Numbered from the stretch's first letter, positions 35,021 to 43,445 are shown. The stretch is DNA of 64,000 bases from Corynebacterium yonathiae (GCF_027570195.1 NZ_JAKMUZ010000012.1:26769-90768), one strand, 5' to 3'. A program made the numbers and translations. The notes: generated by a model not told the origin, from the letters alone.

Positions 35021-35332
35021 CTAGAAAATGGACTTCTTGCGGTTATCGTAAATGCCGGCTTCCTTCATCGCCTCATCCACCGCTTCCTCATCAAAAGGAT
35101 CAATGCCGTGGTCTTCCGCAAACATCATGCGGCGGCGAAAGCGGGAATAACGGCGGTGAAAATTCCATCCCGCAAACAACACAGCAACTCCCATAAGCGC
35201 CAAGATCAGCAGGCCAATGGGCGAAGCCTTGCCAAATTCAGGGCCCATTGGGCCGCCTTCTGCACCTTCGGTGCCTTGGGCAAGTACCAATACGTCATTT
35301 GCGGCAAGAACGAAAGAGCCATACATACTCAT
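35021..35332 (-). CDS. Small single-pass membrane protein between mca and uppS
   Basis: A 103-residue protein. After a short outside segment, one membrane helix (SPIGLLILALMGVAVLFAGW) is followed by a basic patch (NFHRRYSRFRRRMM) and an acidic C-terminal tail (EDHGIDPFDEEAVDEAMKEAGIYD). The basic residues suggest the tail is cytoplasmic. The position matches mycobacterial Rv1083. The start lies three bases after the mca stop, so the two are one operon. Function unknown. Confidence 0.8.
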   Translation of the reverse strand: MSMYGSFVLAANDVLVLAQGTEGAEGGPMGPEFGKASPIGLLILALMGVAVLFAGWNFHRRYSRFRRRMMFAEDHGIDPFDEEAVDEAMKEAGIYDNRKKSIF

Positions 35333-35335
35333 ATT

Positions 35336-36226
35336 CTAGGCCTCTTCTTTCTCTTCGATGCCTGCAAAAAGGTCATTTTCCGGCAAAGAGGTAGAAACGC
35401 GTGTCTTTGCCAGCTCAAACTCCTCGGTGGGCCAGAGGCGCTGCTGGACCTCTACCGACGTCGCCAAGAAGGCACCAGCCGGGTCGATCTGCGTGGCATG
35501 CGCCCGCAGAGCCTCCTCGCGGTTGCTGAAGTAGTTCGCGCATTCCACCTGGGTGGTTACACGCGCCATAATATCTCCGAAAGCAGTGTCCCAGCGTGCC
35601 AGCATCGGCCCATAAGGACTGGCCTTGCCTTCCTCTTGGAGCAAATCATGGAACATTTTCATGCGTTGGTAGACAAAACCATGCGAATAGTACAGCTTCA
35701 GCGGCGCCCACGGCTCCCCCAACTCTGGGTGATACTCGGCATCGCCCGCTTTCTCCCAAGCAATCATGGATGCTCGATGCACCATCAGGTGGTCTGGGTG
35801 CGGATACCCACCATTCTCGTCATAAGTGACGATGACGTGTGGACGGAACTCACGGATTACCTGGACATATTCCTGTGCAACGGCGTCATCTCCCAGCAAG
35901 GCAAAACAGCCCTCCGGTAGCAGTTCCTCCAACGACTTGCCTTCTACCGGATCCGGCAATCCGGAGTCTACGTGTCCCAGCCAGCGATGTTGTACGCCCA
36001 GCGCCCGCGCAGCGTTTGCCATTTCCTCCCGGCGAACCTCGCCCATTCTTTCCTTAACCCCAGGGCGATCCATGGCGGGGTTAATCACATCGCCGCGCTC
36101 GCCGCCGGTACAGGTCAGCACCAAGACCTCATTGCCTTCTGCGGCATAGCGCGCGGTGGTTGCGGCACCCTTGGAAGACTCATCGTCTGGGTGCGCGTGG
36201 ATAGCTAGTAGGCGAAAATCGCTCAC
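35336..36226 (-). CDS. mca: Mycothiol S-conjugate amidase
   Basis: A zinc hydrolase of the LmbE/PIG-L family (296 residues) that cleaves mycothiol adducts of toxins to mercapturic acids. The zinc site is in AIHAHPDDES near the N-terminus and YPHPDHLMVHR in the middle. TGGERGDVINPAMDRPG is typical of Mca. MshB, the close paralogue in mycothiol synthesis, is the alternative, but the genomic context (uppS, greA) matches Mca. It is divergent from the DUF4307 gene. Its presence shows that the host uses mycothiol. Confidence 0.92.
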   Translation of the reverse strand: MSDFRLLAIHAHPDDESSKGAATTARYAAEGNEVLVLTCTGGERGDVINPAMDRPGVKERMGEVRREEMANAARALGVQHRWLGHVDSGLPDPVEGKSLEELLPEGCFALLGDDAVAQEYVQVIREFRPHVIVTYDENGGYPHPDHLMVHRASMIAWEKAGDAEYHPELGEPWAPLKLYYSHGFVYQRMKMFHDLLQEEGKASPYGPMLARWDTAFGDIMARVTTQVECANYFSNREEALRAHATQIDPAGAFLATSVEVQQRLWPTEEFELAKTRVSTSLPENDLFAGIEEKEEA

Positions 36227-36269
36227 CGAAAATCCATCCCCTTATTAATCTAGGTTCTGTGAACAGATG

Positions 36270-36314
36270 ATTATCCTAGTAGATAATTGGAAAACAGTGG
36301 TCCTCGACTAGAGT
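36270..36314 (+). promoter_or_regulatory. Palindrome and leaderless -10 between mca and the DUF4307 gene
   Basis: ATTATC (36270-36275) and GATAAT (36282-36287) form a six-base inverted repeat around six bases. TAGAGT at 36309-36314 is a good -10, ending seven bases before the ATG at 36322. The palindrome may be an operator for either divergent gene; no regulator is known. Confidence 0.35.
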
Positions 36315-36321
36315 GGAAGCC

Positions 36322-36792
36322 ATGACTTCCGCCGGAAAATCTCGCTCAGCCGCCCGCTATGGTTCCCGCGGCTCATCTGAAAAGAACTCTGGTAGCTGGA
36401 CTAACAGGGCCCTAGTGCTGATCTTTGTCGCTATTTTTATCGCGCTTCTTTTCTTTGGTTTCCGGTATTTCCAGCAGAAGGAGAGCGTAAACGCGCAGGT
36501 GTCCATCGTGACTCAAAAGGTTTTAAGCGATGACTCCACCCGCGTTTGGGTCGATGTCACCCGCAATCACATTGATGAAGATGCTTATTGCATTGTCCAG
36601 GCCTTTGACTATTCCAAGTCCGAAGTAGGCCGCCGCGAGTTCCCGGTTCCCGCTGGTGGAAACGAAACCCAACGCATTGCAGTCGACGTCCCGACCAACG
36701 CCCGCGCCGTGGCCGGTGGAGCCTACGGTTGCTCCGGCAATATCCCGGAATACTTGGATATGGATAACCCCGACTACGCGGAAAGCCGTTAA
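36322..36792 (+). CDS. DUF4307 membrane-anchored protein
   Basis: A 156-residue protein: a basic, Ser-rich N-terminus, one membrane segment (ALVLIFVAIFIALLFFGF) and an extracytoplasmic beta-rich domain of about 105 residues with two cysteines (DAYCIVQAFDYSKSEVGRREF, GGAYGCSG). It matches the actinobacterial family next to greA (Rv1081c type). The ATG at 36322 is chosen because a -10 (TAGAGT) precedes it at leaderless spacing. Function unknown. Confidence 0.8.
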   Translation: MTSAGKSRSAARYGSRGSSEKNSGSWTNRALVLIFVAIFIALLFFGFRYFQQKESVNAQVSIVTQKVLSDDSTRVWVDVTRNHIDEDAYCIVQAFDYSKSEVGRREFPVPAGGNETQRIAVDVPTNARAVAGGAYGCSGNIPEYLDMDNPDYAESR

Positions 36793-36912
36793 CCGCGTGT
36801 GCTAGGATTTGTAGCGCCTAGAACTGGGCATTTGCCTGGTTCCACTTTTACTTATGGCCCCAAGGATAAGCAGGGGCTTTGACCACAATTCCTATCTACG
36901 GAAGGTTGCAGA

Positions 36913-37434
36913 ATGGCTGAGCAGCAAAAGCAGTACATCACCCCAGAGACCAAAGCGAAGCTCGAGGCCGAGCTGCAGGAGCTTATCGATCACCGCCCAG
37001 TAGTTGCGGCTGAAATCAACGAGCGCCGTGAGGAAGGCGACCTCAAGGAAAACGCCGGTTACGATGCCGCGCGTGAGATGCAGGACCAAGAAGAGGCCCG
37101 CATCAAGCAGATTTCTGAGGTTCTCGCGAATGCCACTACCGAGCGCGGTGCCGTGCAAGAGGGTGTGGCTCATACCGGTTCCGTAGTTCACGTTTACTAC
37201 AACGGTGACAAGGACGATAAGGAGACCTTCCTTATCGGTACCCGCGCCGCTGCTTCCGATAACAAGGATCTGGAAACCTACTCCGAGCAGTCCCCGCTAG
37301 GTGCCGCCATTCTCGGAGCACAAGAGGGCGAGACCCGCGAATACACCGCTCCAAATGGCAAGACCATTTCGGTCACCATCGAGTCCGCAGCACCGTATGA
37401 TTCTGCTAAGGCCGCTGCTCCACGCGAGTCTTAA
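36913..37434 (+). CDS. greA: Transcription elongation factor GreA
   Basis: Rescues backtracked RNA polymerase by stimulating transcript cleavage. It has 173 residues, with an N-terminal antiparallel coiled coil (KQYITPETKAKLEAELQELIDHRP, then EINERREEGDLKENAGYDAAREMQ) carrying the acidic tip, and a C-terminal FKBP-like domain with SPLGAAILGAQEGE. GGAAGG precedes the ATG. TAGGAT at about 36805 may be its promoter. Confidence 0.95.
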   Translation: MAEQQKQYITPETKAKLEAELQELIDHRPVVAAEINERREEGDLKENAGYDAAREMQDQEEARIKQISEVLANATTERGAVQEGVAHTGSVVHVYYNGDKDDKETFLIGTRAAASDNKDLETYSEQSPLGAAILGAQEGETREYTAPNGKTISVTIESAAPYDSAKAAAPRES

Positions 37435-37475
37435 ACCTCTAACCAATCCCCACTCTGGAGAAAGAGCATATCCCC

Positions 37476-37748
37476 ATGAAGAAGTTCTCCCGTTACGCTG
37501 CCGCTGGTCTCGTCTTTACCGCCGGCCTCTCCCTCGCTGCTTGCCACCCGCCGAACGAGCAGGATTCTGATTCTAAGGTAGAAAATGCCTCTACCTTCAC
37601 CGGAGAGGCCCCAATGCAGGAAGATACTGAAACCAGCTCTTCCGCACCCGAGTCCGTCGTGGAAGAAGCACCCGTAGTCGAGTCTGACCTCCCTGAGGAG
37701 CCGGCACAGCCGCACTTGAACGGCACCGCCACCGAGCTGCCGCAGTAA
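37476..37748 (+). CDS. Small acidic lipoprotein
   Basis: A 90-residue protein with a signal peptide ending in LSLAAC (lipobox, Cys23) and a short, acidic, Ser/Glu/Pro-rich mature part without a recognisable fold. GGAGA lies before the ATG. It follows greA by 41 bases and is closed by a strong terminator, so it may be cotranscribed with greA. Function unknown. Confidence 0.72.
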   Translation: MKKFSRYAAAGLVFTAGLSLAACHPPNEQDSDSKVENASTFTGEAPMQEDTETSSSAPESVVEEAPVVESDLPEEPAQPHLNGTATELPQ

Positions 37749-37757
37749 TAAGAGACC

Positions 37758-37790
37758 AAAAGGGCCGAGGGAAATTCCCCGGCCCTTTTT
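37758..37790 (+). terminator. Rho-independent terminator
   Basis: AAAGGGCCGAGGG pairs with CCCCGGCCCTTT around a short loop and is followed by a T run, after the small lipoprotein gene. It can also serve the convergent gene at 37796. Confidence 0.85.
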
Positions 37791-37795
37791 CTATG

Positions 37796-39622
37796 CTATT
37801 TTTCTGGATCCGTTTCTCGCACCCAGTCCCCGATTACACCGGGCACTACAGCGGGTGGCTCGCCTAATAGGTCGCGCTTATTTGGGTCTCGTTCTACCTG
37901 CGTGGTCACGGACTTTACGCGCTTTCTCTCACTGTCCTTACCGCGCATCCCCATCATCGGTCCATACGCCCGCACCCCGCCGGTAGAACGCCCGGCATTG
38001 CCGCTACGCGACGCCGCACCGCTTTCGCCGCTTCCCGATCCAAGACTAGGGCCACCTCCCACGCCGGCGCGCATGCCCGAGCCGCCGCTGGTTCCTCCAC
38101 CACCGCCAGCATCAGCCCGCACACCCGCACCAACGCCGGCGTGGGGAACTCCGACCCCAACTCCGCGTCCAAGACCTTGTCCCAGTTGGGCCCCACTTCC
38201 GGCACGGGTAATATCTGCACCACTGCGCGCATTGCCTGGGCCGAATCTACCTCGCATCGACTGCCCACCCAGAACACTGCGTCCCGCATCCGTGGATCTT
38301 CCTGCTGCCATCATTGGGGGAATTCCTGCGTTCGCGGTATGTGCGGTGGCTGCTGGCGCAGCCACACCGCTTCCGCTCAGCGTCCCTGCATTTACTCCTG
38401 CGGCGCCAGGATGTGCGGTGCCACTAGGAACCTGGCCCATCGCCCCATTTGGCGCGGTGACACCCAGCATCGATGCCCCCTGGGTGGCCACTTCGTTGCC
38501 GCTGATAGCAATTTCATCTCCCAAGCCCAGCTTTTCCAGTGCGTTCCTGCCGCCAGCATGCATCTGCTGATGAAAATCATTAATCTCCTGCGGGCCCATC
38601 CCCACTGCATCTAGCCCGTTGACCTTGCCATTTACGATGTCAAAGTTCCCCGGTCCCAAATCTCCCCGCGCGATCGCTTCCGCAATCTTTTTCGGCCACA
38701 CTACTGCATCGGTGTTGTATCGCTGTCCATCACCTTCGACTCCAGCGAGACCCGCATCGATGCCTCCGCCTCCCGACGCCGGTGACTGCTCCATTAACGC
38801 GTGCTGGTAGGGCATGGCCTCTACCGCAAATCGCTGCAAGTCCGGCTGCAGCATCGCCAATGCAGCCTTTTCTGCAATCTTGCGCTCCGCCGGTTCCGGG
38901 ATAGCCATCACTTGCATGGCCATGGCCATGGCGGTCGGCTGGATCCCCATGAGCTTGGCATGGAATCCCGTCAGCTTCTCCTCCATGACATTGGCATTTG
39001 CCACGAAGTAGCTTCCCGACGCCGCTACTTCCCTAATCTTTGCCGCCGCTCTCGACGTAGCCTCGCTGTCATTTTCACTTTCTAAAGACCCAGCTGCTTC
39101 TTCCAAACCGCTGACGATATCGTCAACTTCCGACGCCAACGAGCTCCACCGAGCGTTCGCTTCCGACACGTCCCAAATCTGCGTCGACATTAGGTCCGTT
39201 GCCAATTTCATGATGTCGGTTCCCACATTTACCACTGGCATGGTGAATCCAAATGGGCTGTACCCCGGCTCCGGCTGGTTCATAATCGGCATAGACTCAA
39301 CGCCGATATCCCCACCCGCATCCGCAATATCCATTCCCCGACTATTCGCGTCCTCCTGCGCCTGAAAGCCGCGTGCTTCTCGACCTAAGCTGTCATGGAG
39401 CCAGTCCAGTTGCTCTGAAAATGCTCTCAAGGAATGCCGTGCAGAGCCCGGATCAGTTTCAAGAACTCGCTGATGTACTGTTCCCACATGGTCAATCCCT
39501 GTCACAGGCGAAAAACCAGCATTAAGAGGTGAATAAATTCGTCCACCAGATAATGCAACCTCTTCCTTCAGATTCCCAGTCTTCATAGCCGTAGCCATGA
39601 TGTTGCTTGGTCGCAATTCCAT
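37796..39622 (-). CDS. PPE-like, Gly/Ala-rich protein with type VII-associated C-terminal motif
   Basis: A 608-residue protein. The first ~330 residues are helical (SEQLDWLHDSLGREARGF; DVSEANARWSSLASEVDDIVSGLEEA), like WXG100/PPE proteins. Residues ~380-550 are Gly/Ala/Ser/Pro-rich and low-complexity. The end, ERDPNKRDLLGEPPAVVPGVIG, is a motif seen in PPE-like proteins of mycolic-acid actinobacteria. No signal peptide is visible, so a type VII route is possible but unproven, and no ESX genes are in the window. It is preceded by a DUF3558 lipoprotein gene 19 bases upstream, with which it likely forms an operon. Confidence 0.6.
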   Translation of the reverse strand: MELRPSNIMATAMKTGNLKEEVALSGGRIYSPLNAGFSPVTGIDHVGTVHQRVLETDPGSARHSLRAFSEQLDWLHDSLGREARGFQAQEDANSRGMDIADAGGDIGVESMPIMNQPEPGYSPFGFTMPVVNVGTDIMKLATDLMSTQIWDVSEANARWSSLASEVDDIVSGLEEAAGSLESENDSEATSRAAAKIREVAASGSYFVANANVMEEKLTGFHAKLMGIQPTAMAMAMQVMAIPEPAERKIAEKAALAMLQPDLQRFAVEAMPYQHALMEQSPASGGGGIDAGLAGVEGDGQRYNTDAVVWPKKIAEAIARGDLGPGNFDIVNGKVNGLDAVGMGPQEINDFHQQMHAGGRNALEKLGLGDEIAISGNEVATQGASMLGVTAPNGAMGQVPSGTAHPGAAGVNAGTLSGSGVAAPAATAHTANAGIPPMMAAGRSTDAGRSVLGGQSMRGRFGPGNARSGADITRAGSGAQLGQGLGRGVGVGVPHAGVGAGVRADAGGGGGTSGGSGMRAGVGGGPSLGSGSGESGAASRSGNAGRSTGGVRAYGPMMGMRGKDSERKRVKSVTTQVERDPNKRDLLGEPPAVVPGVIGDWVRETDPEK

Positions 39623-39641
39623 AATTCCCCCGATGTCTAAT

Positions 39642-40382
39642 TCAGTAAAAGTTGTTTAGTATCTCTTCGGCTTTTGAACATTTCGTTTGGTAGTCATCCT
39701 CGAACTGGTCCCCAGAATGACTAACTTTTAGAATTCCCCGCGACGTGGAAACTCCGACAGTGCAAAACATATCCCCAAACATTTCGCTTTCAATCTGCAC
39801 TACCGGCATACGGCGTCCTCCGCCGTCAGAAAGCGAAGAGGACTGCTTTGTCGAGGACTTAAATGCTTGACGTGACGAGGTCAATCCAATGACAGAACCG
39901 GTTGAGCCTTCGAGGTTTTCAAAAGCACAAAAAGAGAACCCAGATTTCCTTTCTGAATCTTCTATCTGTTCGCCAAGCCCGGCGGCTTGGAGATGCTTTT
40001 TCGGAAGTTCCGTACACGGATCGAAAAGCTCAAAACTCGGATCAGCCGGATCGAATTCCCCCAATGGCGGCAGGACGCCGGATGATTCTTCCAGCCCCGT
40101 GGCGCCGGCCTCCCCCGGTTGGCCGGCGCCTTCCGCATCCTTCTCGCCAGCGGCGAGTGCCGATTCCCCCTGATTGTCGTCTGCATCATCCCCCGGGTCC
40201 CCGTCGGCTCCCCCTGCGCCTTCGGTAGAACTAATGCCGCCAGCATTCTCCACTTTCGTAGTTTCCTCTGACGCGCTCCTCGTACCGATATCCGCAACAC
40301 AGCTACCCAGCATGACGGTGCTACTGGCTATCAACGTTGCTACGGTGACCTGACGCTTCACAACAATCCTTCGCGCACTCAC
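39642..40382 (-). CDS. DUF3558 lipoprotein
   Basis: A 246-residue lipoprotein with a signal peptide ending in VMLGSC (lipobox). An acidic Gly/Glu/Asp-rich linker (about 35-100) is followed by the DUF3558 domain with FELFDPCTELPKKHLQAAGL, FSFCAFEN and MFCTVGVS, whose cysteines probably pair. DUF3558 proteins are surface lipoproteins of mycolata with unknown function. It is the first gene of a two-gene unit with the PPE-like gene. Confidence 0.82.
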   Translation of the reverse strand: MSARRIVVKRQVTVATLIASSTVMLGSCVADIGTRSASEETTKVENAGGISSTEGAGGADGDPGDDADDNQGESALAAGEKDAEGAGQPGEAGATGLEESSGVLPPLGEFDPADPSFELFDPCTELPKKHLQAAGLGEQIEDSERKSGFSFCAFENLEGSTGSVIGLTSSRQAFKSSTKQSSSLSDGGGRRMPVVQIESEMFGDMFCTVGVSTSRGILKVSHSGDQFEDDYQTKCSKAEEILNNFY

Positions 40383-40681
40383 TTTCTAACGAGAGGAACA
40401 GGATGAGTGAAACAGAGAACTTTTCACTTCGCATCTCCCGTTCCGGTACACAGCATGCATGAATCTCTAAGAAATTTCTACGCAACCACGTAGGTTAACG
40501 GCAATTTAACAAAACTATACGCCCCATACGTCACATCCATAACGTCTAAAAGGCGAAGTTTCCTGCTCATTAGCTGTGCTATACCTGAGACGGATTTGTC
40601 GACCAGCCCAAGATTAAACCCTTACTTTATCCCCCCTGCACTACCCCAATAATTACAAGTTTGTAAGCATTTTTAGAGAAC
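40383..40681. other. AT-richer intergenic region, no gene seen
   Basis: About 300 bases between two leftward units. It should hold the promoter of the DUF3558 gene. I see no open frame with a ribosome site, no RNA gene and no clear operator; the right end is the terminator of the Bax-inhibitor gene. Confidence 0.6.
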
Positions 40682-40708
40682 AAAAAGGCCCACACCAAAG
40701 TGCGGGCC
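40682..40708 (-). terminator. Rho-independent terminator of the BI-1 gene
   Basis: On the minus strand GGCCCGCAC and GTGTGGGCC form a stem with one mismatch, followed by a T run, 17 bases past the stop codon at 40726. Confidence 0.82.
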
Positions 40709-40725
40709 AAGTACAAACAGAAAGG

Positions 40726-41493
40726 TTAGTCGCGCTGGAAGTAGCTCAACAGACGCAGAATTTCGGTGTAGAGCCAGACCAAGGTCACTGCCAGGCCAAG
40801 CGCAACGCCCCACGCCTGCTTAGCAGGTGCACCGGCACGAATCATGCGGTCAGCCTGATCAAAGTCAGTCAAGAAGGACAAAGCACCGAGCACGATGCAC
40901 ACCAGTGAGAAGATAATGGCAATCGGGCCACCATCACGCAGTGGGTTGAAGTCAAAGAAAATCGCGCCCAAGAAGTTAACAAGTGCCATAACTGCAACGC
41001 CGGCAACCAAGCCAAATAGAATCTTGGTGAACTTTGGGGTCACCTTCACTGCGCCAGTCTTGTACACAATTAGCATGCCGATGAATACGCCAATGGTGCC
41101 GATGATGGCCTGGCCAATGATGGCTGAGCCTCCCTCACCCTGGAAGCTCACGTTGGTGAACATAAGGGAGAAACCACCGACGAACAGGCCTTCAAACACG
41201 GCGTAAATCAGCGTCACTGCAGCGGAGCCCCACTTCTTGCCAAAAGAGGCTACAAGTACGGTAATGAACCCGCCGATGCCACCGACCAGAGTCAAACCCA
41301 TGGCAATACCAAGGTTTACCGTTCCAAGGTAGAAGTTAATGGCCGCGGCGACAATGATAATGCCGAGGGTAATTCCCGTTTTGGTGACGACGTCATCAAC
41401 GGTCATGGGGCGGGCGGCTTCATCCCCGTATCCAGAGCTCTGGCGGTTGCTGCTTTCGGTCAGAGAACTCATTACCGGATTGCTTGAACGCAC
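40726..41493 (-). CDS. Bax inhibitor-1/YccA family membrane protein
   Basis: A 255-residue protein with seven membrane segments, a short soluble N-terminus (SSNPVMSSLTESSNRQSSGYG) and the actinobacterial family core AVFEGLFVGGFSLMF, plus the Asp-containing C-terminal region FLTDFDQADRMIRAGAPAKQAWGVALGL. Family members are pH-dependent ion (often Ca2+) leak channels; the bacterial role is unclear. The GTG at 41493 follows AAAGGA. Confidence 0.88.
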   Translation of the reverse strand: MRSSNPVMSSLTESSNRQSSGYGDEAARPMTVDDVVTKTGITLGIIIVAAAINFYLGTVNLGIAMGLTLVGGIGGFITVLVASFGKKWGSAAVTLIYAVFEGLFVGGFSLMFTNVSFQGEGGSAIIGQAIIGTIGVFIGMLIVYKTGAVKVTPKFTKILFGLVAGVAVMALVNFLGAIFFDFNPLRDGGPIAIIFSLVCIVLGALSFLTDFDQADRMIRAGAPAKQAWGVALGLAVTLVWLYTEILRLLSYFQRD

Positions 41494-41679
41494 GGTTGTC
41501 CTTTCTAAGAGAGGTGCAGATTAGCTTTCTCATTACGATCAACGAGATAGCCCAGCATTAAGTTCCACGATTTTTACTTTAAAGTAGAAATTCTGTGTGG
41601 AGCTCCCGTAAGGGCACTGTAGCGGACACCCGCCTCAAGCCCTTGGCCTCACAATATTTGTACTGCCACCGAAGAAAAA

Positions 41680-41720
41680 GTCTCGAGACACCGATCGGAA
41701 CGATGTCTCGAGACTTCACA
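41680..41720. mobile_element. Right-end fragment of a second IS481-type element
   Basis: Bases 41680-41720 repeat the right end of the IS remnant at 42311-42351 (two differences), and just upstream CCACCGAAGAAAAA (41667-41680) also occurs in the transposase 3' part at 42239. It ends exactly at the 15-bp copy of the tRNA 3' end at 41721-41735. It looks like the end of another copy of the same element inserted at the same site. Confidence 0.6.
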
Positions 41721-41735
41721 TGGTGCCCCCAGTGG

Positions 41736-42351
41736 TGTCTGGTTCCATGACATCGTTCCGCATGTCTTATGAGATCGTTCCGGTTTGTCCTGCGGGAATG
41801 TCTCATTACATCGATCCGGCAGCACAATTTAGGGCGAGAGTGCCCCGCGGGGGTGAACCGGCATGTCTCGAGACATAGTTCCGCCATGCTGAATAAGTGG
41901 AGAACAACTCAAAACCCGCCCCTAAAATCATCATTGAAACAATGCTTGCTACCGGCATGACTCAAGCTGAAACAGCCGAGCACTTCAACATCAGCACCAG
42001 ATGGATCCGAACACTTCAAGCCCGCTACCGAGAAGACGGAATCAAAGCTCTAGAACCACGCTCTAAACGCCCTCACTCTAATCCTCGAACACCCGATCCC
42101 AGCACTGTCGACCGCATCCTAGAACTGCGCCAGAACTTCACGCAGATGGGACGGCAAACCAATCACCATGGTCTGCATCGACAACCGCGTAGACATCAAA
42201 ATATCCGCCACCGGGGCACAAATCGCCGCCTACACACCCACCGAAGAAAAAATCTATTACAACAAAAAGACAACGAACTCAACCCCAGTCGGGGCAACTG
42301 AAAACGAGAAGTCTCGAGACATCGACCGGAACGATGTCTCGAGACTTCACA
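41736..42351 (+). mobile_element. Internally deleted IS481-family element in the tRNA-Leu 3' end
   Basis: The left end begins TGTCTGGTTCC..ACATCGTTCCG. The right end, read inward, begins TGTGAAGTCTC..ACATCGTTCCG, a 25-base terminal inverted repeat with an identical inner half. TGGTGCCCCCAGTGG occurs immediately outside both ends (41721-41735 and 42352-42366), a 15-bp target duplication within the range known for IS481. Several further ATGTCTC..ACATCGTTCCG-like units lie inside the left end (41755-41886). Only about 616 bases remain, so most of the transposase gene is deleted. Confidence 0.75.
41897..42300 (+). pseudogene. IS481-family transposase remnant
   Basis: The N-terminal helix-turn-helix region is readable (MLATGMTQAETAEHFNISTR, then RYREDGIKALEPRSKRPHSN and PSTVDRILELRQNF). 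After about position 42150 the frame changes and a C-terminal fragment follows (DGKPITMVCIDNRVDIKISA, TGAQIAAYTPTEEK). The catalytic DDE core between them is missing, so it is not functional. Confidence 0.75.
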
Positions 42352-42428
42352 TGGTGCCCCCAGTGGGACTCGAACCCACACTGAATCGATTTTAAGTCGA
42401 CTGCCTCTGCCGATTGGGCTATGGGGGC
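42352..42428 (-). tRNA. tRNA-Leu (anticodon TAA), short variable loop
   Basis: On the minus strand the 77-base gene folds as a cloverleaf: acceptor GCCCCCA/TGGGGGC with encoded ACCA, D-arm GCCC..GGC, anticodon stem GTCGA/TCGAT with loop CTTAAAA (anticodon TAA), a five-base variable loop TCAGT and T-arm GTGGG TTCGAGT CCCAC. TAA reads UUA leucine, yet the variable loop is class I in size, unlike ordinary bacterial tRNA-Leu. The 3' end carries the IS481-type insertion. Confidence 0.88.
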
Positions 42429-42469
42429 GAGGGGCAAGGAATATTTTAGGACACCTCACCCCGCAGGGG

Positions 42470-43435
42470 TTAACGAGGGGTACCCTTCGCAGCTAGACCA
42501 GCGATAATGCCGTCGAGAATGTCCTTTTCACTAATGAAAAAGCTTCGTGCATCGCCGTTGCGCTCGATAAGCTGCATAATCCCTTCCACGGCTACTGCTC
42601 CACCACCAATGACGTCGGCGCGGCCGGGGTGGATGACCGGGTTGAGCGCGCGAACGTCGGAAGGCAGGCCAATAAGTTGCTGTAAAAGCACCCGCAAGGC
42701 CTCAAAACGAAGTTCAGAACCATGAATAGCATCGGCGTCGTAACGCTCAAGGCCTTGCGCTAGAGCTGACAGGGTAGTGAAAGTGCCAGCACATCCGACG
42801 ATGGTGCGTGCCTTATCAATGGGCACGATTTTTTCTACCTCTGCTGTGCGCTCAGCAACGTATTCCGTAGCAATCTCAATCTCGGATTCGGTTGGCGGGT
42901 CGGTACGCATAATGCGCTCGGTGAGTCTGACGCATCCCATCCGGGCCGAGTGAGTCCCCAGGATATCGCCATCCGCCGTGCCTACGACGAACTCGGTCGA
43001 GCCGCCGCCCAGATCGATGACGCAGAATGGCCCGCGGTCTGGCTCCAGATCGGCCACGGCACCATTAAACGACAGTACGGCCTCTTCCTCACCAGAAACG
43101 ACCTCAGCCTGTGCGCCTGGCTGGATTTGGCCAAGCAGCTCAGCGGTCATATCGAAGAATTGCTGTTGATTCTTGGCGTCGCGAGTGGCGGAGGTGGCGA
43201 CCATTCGCACGCGAGTGACCTTCTCAAACTTCATTTGCCGCACGTAGCCTTCCAAGGCAACGCGTGCGCGATCTAGGGCGGCAGGGGCGATCTCACCAGT
43301 GGCGTCCACTCCTTCTCCTAGGCGGATGATTTCCATAGTGCGGGTAATATCGCGAACCTTGCCGTCTTCCTGAATTTCAGAGATAAGCAAGCGAATCGAA
43401 TTGGTACCGCAATCGATCGCAGCAACGCGAGTCAT
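42470..43435 (-). CDS. ppx: Ppx/GppA-type exopolyphosphatase
   Basis: A 321-residue member of the ASKHA superfamily that hydrolyses polyphosphate or pppGpp. Motifs: AAIDCGTNSIRLLI at the N-terminus (phosphate 1), MVATSATRDAKN, VVSGEEEAVLSFNGAV, FCVIDLGGGSTEF (phosphate 2) and ADVIGGGAVAVEGI. The ATG at 43435 (MTRVAAIDCG) is preferred. The C-terminal half of long Ppx enzymes is absent, as in the short actinobacterial paralogues. It follows DUF501 by 10 bases in an operon with divIC. Confidence 0.92.
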   Translation of the reverse strand: MTRVAAIDCGTNSIRLLISEIQEDGKVRDITRTMEIIRLGEGVDATGEIAPAALDRARVALEGYVRQMKFEKVTRVRMVATSATRDAKNQQQFFDMTAELLGQIQPGAQAEVVSGEEEAVLSFNGAVADLEPDRGPFCVIDLGGGSTEFVVGTADGDILGTHSARMGCVRLTERIMRTDPPTESEIEIATEYVAERTAEVEKIVPIDKARTIVGCAGTFTTLSALAQGLERYDADAIHGSELRFEALRVLLQQLIGLPSDVRALNPVIHPGRADVIGGGAVAVEGIMQLIERNGDARSFFISEKDILDGIIAGLAAKGTPR

Positions 43436-43445
43436 AGCATTCCTC

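Noticed and set aside
41579..41887. 102-codon minus-strand frame in the IS481 remnant region
   Set aside because: It runs through terminal repeats and the tRNA fragment and has no protein features.
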